Origin: Aquificaceae bacterium
GTDB lineage: Bacteria > Aquificota > Aquificia > Aquificales > Aquificaceae
DNA: 14,117 nt
Reading direction: 5' to 3'
NCBI GenBank assembly: GCA_015490115.1
Contig: WFYM01000096.1
Coordinates: forward strand, 1-14,117
Shown: positions 6,045 to 11,217 of the stretch, piece after piece
How the letters are laid out: the number at the start of each line of letters is the position of its first letter
How positions within the stretch are numbered: position 1 is the stretch's first letter
Translations under genes and position numbers: made by a program
Notes under the pieces: generated by a model
Database searches by the model: none
Told to the model about the DNA's origin: nothing
Seen by the model: only the letters and a program-made list of their open reading frames with translations

Positions 6045-6581
6045 ATGAGGACCCTGCTCCTCACCTTACCTTTTTTCTTAGCCTTCGTGACCTTTTCCTA
6101 CGAGAGGGACTTCAGCACACCCGAGAAGTCGCTCGCCATGATGTTTCCCGGGGCAAAGGTCGTAATAAAGAACATCGTGATCTCGAAGGAGCAAAAGAGA
6201 AGGATAGAGAAGATAGCAAGGTCGAGGCTCGACTCGAGGCTCATCTCGGTATACTTGGTCGTGAAGGAGGAGGAGGTGATCGCATACGGATACGTGGACG
6301 TCCACAGGGTGAGGACCCACTCCGAGAGCGTCCTCTTTGTCATAAGCCCCGAGGGTAAGATAATGGCTGTGGAGGTTCTCGCTTTCAACGAGCCTCTCGA
6401 ATATATGGCTGACGAAGCTTGGCTGAAGCTCTTCGAAGGTAAGGACATAGACAGGGATCCGCTGAGGGTCGGGAGGGACATACCTAACATGACGGGGGCT
6501 ACCCTCACGGCGAGGGCTATAGTCAGAGCTTCGAGGAGGGCGCTTGCCATATGGAAGGTGCTCTTCGGAGGTGAGAGATGA
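6045..6581 (+). CDS. Exported FMN-binding domain protein (covalent flavinylation motif)
   Basis: Predicted extracytoplasmic flavoprotein. From the ATG at 6045 it has 178 residues, beginning with a signal peptide or N-terminal anchor (MRTLLLTLPFFLAFVTFSYE). The C-terminal motif DIPNMTGATLTARAI (145-159) is the FMN_bind signature of NqrC/RnfG-type subunits, in which ApbE attaches FMN to the last Thr of [ST]GAT, here Thr153. The central region (YLVVKEEEVIAYGYVDVHRV, SPEGKIMAVEVLAFNEP) fits the same small domain. There is no lipobox cysteine and no clear A-x-A cleavage site, so it may stay anchored. A TTG 39 bases further upstream is rejected as the start because it lies in the -35 box and would put a polar extension before the signal sequence. 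It overlaps the next gene by 4 bp (ATGA). No apbE or nqr/rnf gene is in the window. Confidence 0.82.
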   Translation: MRTLLLTLPFFLAFVTFSYERDFSTPEKSLAMMFPGAKVVIKNIVISKEQKRRIEKIARSRLDSRLISVYLVVKEEEVIAYGYVDVHRVRTHSESVLFVISPEGKIMAVEVLAFNEPLEYMADEAWLKLFEGKDIDRDPLRVGRDIPNMTGATLTARAIVRASRRALAIWKVLFGGER

Positions 6582-7525
6582 GGTTCTTTATTTCTCCGAG
6601 TATAAAGAGGAACCCTCCCCTCCACGTTGCTGTCGTCCTCTTCCTGATCTCCGGAGCTGTCTTTTGGGCGGTATCTTGGTTCCTCTACGGAGCTAAATAC
6701 GGTCTCACCTACGAGAGGATGTTTACATACTTCTTCACGGACCCTATGTATCCGGAAAGGATACCCCTCTCTCAAGTCCTCGAAGACATGCACGTTAACT
6801 TCTTCATTTTCATAATGTTTCTCCTCGTCCTCTCTTCCATATTCCTCCACAAGAGTACAGGTGAGAAGGTCAAATACACCCTGATCGCGGGATCATTCCT
6901 TTCGGGAATTTCGGAGTTCTTCTCGAGCCTCCTGATTTACTTCCTCTCCCCCCTCTTCATATACCTCAAGATAGCCTCTTTCGTCACGTTCCAGCTCTTG
7001 ACCGGGGTTATGCTCTTTCTTTCCCTTAAGCTGTATGCGACAAAGGAAAAGGAGGCTCCACCCGAGAGGACCATACTCTACGCCGTAGTCTTCATGTTCA
7101 CAAGTTCGGTTTTCATCTTCGTTGTTGTCAATTTTTTTTTATTCCTCATGAAGCTCGGCATCACGCCTGAAAGTGTAGCCAAATATTACCTCGGAGACCC
7201 CTCCGCTTTCATGAAGCCGAAGAGCTTGGAAGGTATCTTAGAAGTCCTCGTCCCCCACACGGCAGCCATGCTCCTCTACCTCTTTACCTTGATCCACTTT
7301 TCCTTCTTTACGAACCTGAGGAGGAAGGTCCTCTGGAGCGTTATAGCTGTCAGCTCCGCTGTCTTGGACAACTTCAGCGGTCTCATGATAAGGTATCTCG
7401 GTCCGGAACTCTCCTACCTCAAGATAGCTTCCTTTCTGGTCCTTGAGTCTTCGATGGTTTACCTCTCCGCCGTCGTCCTCGTTTCCCTCATAAGGCACAG
7501 GGCGAAGGCTATAGTTCTCCTATAG
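6578..7525 (+). CDS. Duplicated eight-helix membrane protein, partner of the FMN protein
   Basis: I do not recognise the family. The 315-residue protein is strongly hydrophobic, with about eight membrane helices (near 16-37, 73-90, 101-122, 129-151, 166-190, 226-245, 251-272, 280-304). The two halves are related: FLSPLFIYLKIASF (122-135) matches YLGPELSYLKIASF (273-286), and the preceding helices align (SGISEFFSSLLI with SAVLDNFSGLMI). Each half has a His at the start of its second helix (His72 in EDMHVNFF, His227 in VPHTAAML) and an acidic residue in its third (Glu113, Asp264). His91 and His240 are further candidates for ligands. The start overlaps the FMN gene's stop (ATGA), with GGAGG 6 bases before it, so the two proteins are probably made together. 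A membrane electron-transfer subunit (heme or quinone) for the flavoprotein is an inference. Nine consecutive T lie at 7132-7140. Confidence 0.8.
   Translation: MRFFISPSIKRNPPLHVAVVLFLISGAVFWAVSWFLYGAKYGLTYERMFTYFFTDPMYPERIPLSQVLEDMHVNFFIFIMFLLVLSSIFLHKSTGEKVKYTLIAGSFLSGISEFFSSLLIYFLSPLFIYLKIASFVTFQLLTGVMLFLSLKLYATKEKEAPPERTILYAVVFMFTSSVFIFVVVNFFLFLMKLGITPESVAKYYLGDPSAFMKPKSLEGILEVLVPHTAAMLLYLFTLIHFSFFTNLRRKVLWSVIAVSSAVLDNFSGLMIRYLGPELSYLKIASFLVLESSMVYLSAVVLVSLIRHRAKAIVLL
6623..7489 (+). repeat. Internal protein duplication (two four-helix units)
   Basis: Residues about 16-150 and 166-304 of the membrane protein form two diverged copies of a four-helix unit, joined by a short charged linker (ATKEKEAPPER). 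The clearest shared block is Y-L-K-I-A-S-F at the start of the fourth helix of each unit. The copies differ greatly at the DNA level, so the duplication is old. Confidence 0.7.
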
Positions 7526-8893
7526 CCCCTCCTCCCTCTTCGCCACTTCGATCATCCTCTCCACCTCTTTCTTAGAAGTTCCCCCGTATGTGACCTTCCT
7601 GTCCGCTGAACTTTCAGGATCGAGGAGTTCGAGGACGTCCTCGGAGAAATGTTCGGAAAAGGACCTTAGCTCTTCGAAGGTAAGCTCCTCCATCCTCTTC
7701 CCTTTTTCGACCAGATACGAAACAATTTTTCCTACCACCTTGTGAGCTTCCCTGAAGGGAACTCCTTTCCTGACGAGGTAGTTGGCGAGGTCCGTTGCGA
7801 GGGTGAGGTTCCCGGCCGAGCTTCTCATCTTTTCGCTTCTAATTTTCAAACCCTCTAAGATCTTCCTCATACCTACGAGGCAAGCCTTTAATGTTTTGAG
7901 GGAGTCAAAGAGGGGTTCTTTGTCCTCTTGAAGGTCCCTGTTGTAAGCTGTGGGAAGACCTTTAAGGACCGTAAGCAGAGATATCAGGTTTCCGTAAAGT
8001 CTTCCCACCTTTCCCCTTATCAGCTCGAGGAGATCCGGGTTCTTCTTCTGGGGCATTATGGAGCTTCCCGTGCATAGTCTGTCGGGGAGTTCGACGAATC
8101 CGAACTCCTCGGAGGACCAGAGGATCAGGTCTTCAGAAAGCCTCGAGAGGTGCATACCTGTGACCGCACAGGCGAAGAGGAATTCGAGGATGAAGTCCCT
8201 GTCCGAGGTAGCCTGAATTGAGTTCCTCGAAACTTTCGAAAAGCCGAGGATCTCAGCTGTGAAGAACCTGTCGAGGGGGAAGTCCGAACCTGCGACAGCA
8301 CCGCTCCCCAGAGGGATCTCGTCTATCCTTCTGTAGCAGTCGAGGAACCTCTCCGTGTCTTTTAAGAAGGCTTCCCTGAAAGCTAAAAAGTAGTGGGCAA
8401 GCCTTATGGGCTGGGCTTTCTGTAAGTGAGTGTAAGAGGGTAGGATCGTATCTACGGTCCCCTCCGCGAGTTTGACAAGGGTTCTCCTTATATCCTTCAG
8501 GAGGCTTACCACCTCCCCCGTTTCCCTCTTGAGGAAGAGCCTCTCGTCGGTGACCACCTGATCGTTCCTCGACCTTCCCGTATGAACCTTCTTCCCCGTC
8601 TCTCCGAGTCTCCTTATCAGCTCCGCTTCTATGTTCATGTGGACGTCCTCGAGTTCCCTCCTCCACCTGAACCTACCCTCCTGAACTTCCTTCTTTATAT
8701 CTTCGAGGGCTTTTACGATCCTCCCCGCCTCTTCGGGGGATATTAAGCCCGCCTTTTCGAGGGTCCTCACGTGGGCTACGCTCTGGTCTATGTCCTCGAT
8801 GGCGAGAGCCTTGTCGAAGCTGACGGACTCGGTAAACTCCTCTACGAACCTGTCTGTCTCTTCGGAGAACCTCCCCGACCAGGGCTTCTCCAT
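7520..8893 (-). CDS. argH: Argininosuccinate lyase
   Basis: Cytoplasmic enzyme that splits argininosuccinate into arginine and fumarate, the last step of arginine biosynthesis. The 457-residue protein is full length and starts with the typical MEKPWSGRFSE. It has the HTGRSRNDQV block at 104-113, THLQKAQP with His156 at 155-162, and the fumarase/aspartase-family signature GSSIMPQKKNPD at 276-287, whose flexible loop carries the catalytic serine. DRDF (231-234) and the C-terminal GGTSKKEV are also normal for ArgH. No Shine-Dalgarno sequence precedes the ATG, and an AT-rich -10-like element lies only about 12 bases upstream, so the mRNA may have almost no leader. Its stop abuts the convergent membrane-protein stop (shared CTATAG). 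It diverges from the iron-sulfur subunit gene across 29 bp; fumarate is a product here and a substrate or product there. Confidence 0.96.
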   Translation of the reverse strand: MEKPWSGRFSEETDRFVEEFTESVSFDKALAIEDIDQSVAHVRTLEKAGLISPEEAGRIVKALEDIKKEVQEGRFRWRRELEDVHMNIEAELIRRLGETGKKVHTGRSRNDQVVTDERLFLKRETGEVVSLLKDIRRTLVKLAEGTVDTILPSYTHLQKAQPIRLAHYFLAFREAFLKDTERFLDCYRRIDEIPLGSGAVAGSDFPLDRFFTAEILGFSKVSRNSIQATSDRDFILEFLFACAVTGMHLSRLSEDLILWSSEEFGFVELPDRLCTGSSIMPQKKNPDLLELIRGKVGRLYGNLISLLTVLKGLPTAYNRDLQEDKEPLFDSLKTLKACLVGMRKILEGLKIRSEKMRSSAGNLTLATDLANYLVRKGVPFREAHKVVGKIVSYLVEKGKRMEELTFEELRSFSEHFSEDVLELLDPESSADRKVTYGGTSKKEVERMIEVAKREEGL

Positions 8894-8905
8894 AAGGAAA
8901 ATTTA

Positions 8906-8913
8906 ACTATATT
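8906..8913. promoter_or_regulatory. Overlapping divergent -10 boxes for argH and the iron-sulfur subunit
   Basis: The 29-bp gap (8894-8922) contains TATATT on the plus strand (8908-8913) and TATAGT on the minus strand (8911-8906). Each is placed to begin transcription about 3-6 bases before its gene's ATG. No Shine-Dalgarno sequence is present for either gene, and -35 matches are poor and would lie inside the opposite coding sequence. Confidence 0.45.
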
Positions 8914-8922
8914 ATTGCTGTT

Positions 8923-9618
8923 ATGAAGCTAAGGCTGAAAGTTTACAGGCACGATCCTGAGACGGGGAAGAGCTGGTACGACACCTTCGAGGTAGACTGC
9001 GAGGAGGGGACGACCCTCCTTACCGCCCTCCAGAGGATAAAGGAAGATATAGACCCGACGCTTACCTTCAGGCACTTCTGCAGGGCGGGTATATGCGGGA
9101 CGTGTGCTGTTTACGTGAACGGTTTTCCGAAGCTCGCATGCAAGGAGCAGGTTTTCCCTTACGCCCTCATAGGTAAAGAGGTTGTGGTCGAACCCCTCGA
9201 CAAGTTTCCCGTAATAAAGGACCTCGCGGTGGACCACGGGGTTATAGTCTCGGAACTGAGGAGACTGAGGTTCTGGATCTCGGAGAGGGAGGGTGAGGTG
9301 AGGATCCCCCCATCCGTTAGTGCGAAGATAGAAAAAGCCTCCGACTGCATACTCTGCTCCGCCTGCCAGTCTTACTGTCCCCAAGTCTTGGAGGAGGGAT
9401 ACGCGGGTCCCATGATCTTCGCGAAGATATACAGGTTTTTGGAGGACCCGAGGGAGGATGGTAAGGAGATGAGGTTCAGCGAAGCCATAGAAGGAAAGCT
9501 CTACCACTGCCTCTCTTGCAACAAGTGCAACAACGTGTGTCCTAAGGAGGTGGAGCCTGCGAGCCTCATAAGGGAGTTGATGACCTATATTAGACCGGAT
9601 GGCGAAGAAAACGACTAA
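8923..9618 (+). CDS. frdB: Fumarate reductase/succinate dehydrogenase-type iron-sulfur subunit
   Basis: Electron-transfer subunit linking a flavoprotein (SdhA/FrdA) to quinone or another partner. The 231-residue protein has an N-terminal [2Fe-2S] ferredoxin domain with Cys53, Cys58, Cys61 and Cys73 (CRAGICGTC...LAC). A C-terminal domain has CILCSACQSYCP (Cys142, 145, 148, 152) and CLSCNKCNNVCP (Cys196, 199, 202, 206). Canonical SdhB/FrdB has a non-cysteine residue where Cys199 sits and binds [3Fe-4S] there. Cys199 predicts a second [4Fe-4S] cluster, as known for some archaeal-type enzymes. In Aquificota a fumarate reductase would serve the reductive TCA cycle. The catalytic subunit is not nearby, so FrdB, SdhB and TfrB-like roles cannot be separated. 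It overlaps radA by 20 bp. Confidence 0.87.
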   Translation: MKLRLKVYRHDPETGKSWYDTFEVDCEEGTTLLTALQRIKEDIDPTLTFRHFCRAGICGTCAVYVNGFPKLACKEQVFPYALIGKEVVVEPLDKFPVIKDLAVDHGVIVSELRRLRFWISEREGEVRIPPSVSAKIEKASDCILCSACQSYCPQVLEEGYAGPMIFAKIYRFLEDPREDGKEMRFSEAIEGKLYHCLSCNKCNNVCPKEVEPASLIRELMTYIRPDGEEND

Positions 9619-10918
9619 ATTCGTCTGCCAGTCCTGCGGATACCAGTCTGTAAAGTGGAAGGGGAGGTGTCCCTCCTGCGGTGAGTGGAACACCTTTGCG
9701 GAGGAGGTGGTAGAAGAATACAGCTTGAAAAGGGAAAGACCCAAACCTTTACTCGAGTGGGAGGAGGTGGAGACGGGACGTATGGGGACCGGCTTTTCCA
9801 ATTTGGACAGGGTCCTCGGAGGGGGTCTCGTTCCCGGACAGGTGGTCCTCATAGCGGGCGAGCCGGGGATAGGAAAGTCCACCCTCCTCCTTCAGGTCTC
9901 CGACAGATTTTCCGGGAAGGTCCTATACGTATCCGGTGAGGAGTCGGGTTCCCAGATAGCGGTGAGGGCAAGGAGGCTCGGAGTCTCCTCAAGGGAAATC
10001 CTGCTCCTTCCCGAGACTCACCTCGAGACCATAATCAGGGCTGTTGAGGAGGAGGAACCCTCGCTCCTCATCCTCGACTCAGTCCAGACCGTATACTCGG
10101 AGAAGCTCGAGTCCTCCGCAGGTTCGGTAGCTCAAGTTAGGGAGGTAGCCTTCAGGGTCTCGGAACTTTGCAAAGAAAGGGGCATACCCTCCTTCCTCGT
10201 CGGTCAGATAACCAAGGAGGGGACGATAGCGGGTCCGAAAGTCTTAGAACACATAGTCGACACGGTTCTCCAGTTCGAGGGGGAGAGGCACACCTTCTAC
10301 AGGGTTGTAAAAGCTGTAAAGAACAGGTTCGGATCTACGGGTGAGGTGGCTGTCTTTAAAATGACGGACAGGGGTCTCGAAGAGATAGAGGAGCCTTCAG
10401 CCTTCTTCATAGCCGGGAGGGTAAGATCTCCGGGGAGCGTCATCTTCCCATACACGGAGGGGAGCAAGCCGATACTCTTAGAGATACAAGCCTTGGTCCT
10501 TCAAGCCTTATACACAACCCCCCAGAGGAGAACTCAGGGGTTCGACGTTAACAGGCTCTCCCTTATACTCGCGGTCCTCGAGAAGGAGGTGAACCTCTTC
10601 ACGAGGGACTCGGACGTCTTTGTAAACGTGGCGGGTGGTATGTCCGTGGACGAGCCTGCCGCGGACCTTGCCGTCGCCCTCGCTATAGCCTCCTCAAAAA
10701 AGGACAAGCTCGTTCCCGAAGACCTCGTCGCTTTCGGGGAGGTGGGTCTCGCCGGGGAGGTCAGGGCTGTCCACTTCGGTGATATAAGGCTGAAGGAGGC
10801 GAAGAGGTTCGGATTTAAAAAAGCCCTCGTCCCCAAGGGTATGGAGATCGAAGAAAACTACGGCATGGAGATCATAGAGGTTTCGAACGTCAGGGAAGCC
10901 ATAGACCTTCTCCTCTGA
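9599..10918 (+). CDS. radA: DNA repair protein RadA (Sms)
   Basis: RecA-like ATPase that helps process recombination intermediates by driving branch migration. The 439-residue protein has the N-terminal zinc finger Cys10/Cys13/Cys24/Cys27 (CQSCG...CPSCG) and Walker A GEPGIGKST at 87-95. Walker B LLILDSVQT is at 156-164, and the RadA-specific KNRFG is at 241-245. A Lon-protease-like C-terminal domain includes VNVAGGMSVDEPAADLAVAL (from about 342). The ATG at 9599 begins just before the zinc finger, 20 bp inside the preceding iron-sulfur gene, with only a weak upstream purine stretch, so translation is probably coupled. Length and domain order are normal. No terminator hairpin is evident after the stop, and the feoA promoter follows within 10 bases. 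Confidence 0.96.
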   Translation: MAKKTTKFVCQSCGYQSVKWKGRCPSCGEWNTFAEEVVEEYSLKRERPKPLLEWEEVETGRMGTGFSNLDRVLGGGLVPGQVVLIAGEPGIGKSTLLLQVSDRFSGKVLYVSGEESGSQIAVRARRLGVSSREILLLPETHLETIIRAVEEEEPSLLILDSVQTVYSEKLESSAGSVAQVREVAFRVSELCKERGIPSFLVGQITKEGTIAGPKVLEHIVDTVLQFEGERHTFYRVVKAVKNRFGSTGEVAVFKMTDRGLEEIEEPSAFFIAGRVRSPGSVIFPYTEGSKPILLEIQALVLQALYTTPQRRTQGFDVNRLSLILAVLEKEVNLFTRDSDVFVNVAGGMSVDEPAADLAVALAIASSKKDKLVPEDLVAFGEVGLAGEVRAVHFGDIRLKEAKRFGFKKALVPKGMEIEENYGMEIIEVSNVREAIDLLL

Positions 10919-10926
10919 TCACCCCC

Positions 10927-10955
10927 TTGACAAGGAGATTTTGAGATCGTATCTT
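10927..10955 (+). promoter_or_regulatory. Promoter for feoAB
   Basis: A perfect TTGACA (10927-10932) and TATCTT (10950-10955) are 17 bases apart, giving a start near 10962 and a leader of about 16 bases that includes GGAGGTAAGGG (10967-10977) before the feoA ATG. The -35 box sits inside the small palindrome CCTTG-A-CAAGG (10925-10935). Confidence 0.65.
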
Positions 10956-10957
10956 AA
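10941..10957 (+). promoter_or_regulatory. Dyad over the feoAB -10 box, candidate repressor operator
   Basis: TTGAGATC-G-TATCTTAA is an imperfect inverted repeat: arms AGAT/ATCT are perfect and the outer TT/AA also pair. It covers the end of the spacer and the -10 box, a position that would suit a repressor. Size and symmetry resemble iron-regulator sites (Fur- or DtxR-type), but it does not match either consensus well, so the regulator is unknown. Confidence 0.35.
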
Positions 10958-10977
10958 TATCAGTCCGGAGGTAAGGG

Positions 10978-11193
10978 ATGGATCTCAGGTCCGTTGAGCT
11001 TGGTAAGGAGTTTACGGTGAAGTCCCTCAAGGGGAAGGACTCTCCTGCTGTAAAGAAGCTGACCGCTATGGGTCTCCGTGAGGGGAAGAGGGCTAAGCTC
11101 TTACTCAGGAACGGGAGGGTCTTGCTCCTTAGGGTGGACAACTCAAGGCTTATAATAGACAACAACCTCGCGAGCTACGTGGAGGTAGCCTGA
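10978..11193 (+). CDS. feoA: Ferrous iron transport protein A
   Basis: Small cytoplasmic SH3-like protein that works with FeoB in Fe(II) uptake; its exact role is still debated. The 71-residue protein shows the usual pattern: LGKEFTVKSLKG, then LTAMGLREGKRAKLLLRNG with the conserved MGLREG turn at about 31-36, and a final LIIDNNLASYVEV strand-turn-strand. The length is typical. The ATG has a strong ribosome binding site (GGAGG 6 bases upstream). It lies 24 bp before feoB in the same direction, forming a feoAB operon; no feoC follows. Confidence 0.93.
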   Translation: MDLRSVELGKEFTVKSLKGKDSPAVKKLTAMGLREGKRAKLLLRNGRVLLLRVDNSRLIIDNNLASYVEVA

Positions 11194-11217
11194 TCCTGAA
11201 ACCTGATCTCAGATTCC

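Noticed and set aside
6098..6850. 250-codon open frame on the minus strand
   Set aside because: It is antisense to the FMN and membrane protein genes, shows Ser/Thr-rich composition typical of a shadow frame, and has no start context.
8929..9882. 317-codon open frame on the minus strand
   Set aside because: It lies opposite the iron-sulfur subunit and radA genes, both supported by many motifs; its translation has no recognisable domain.
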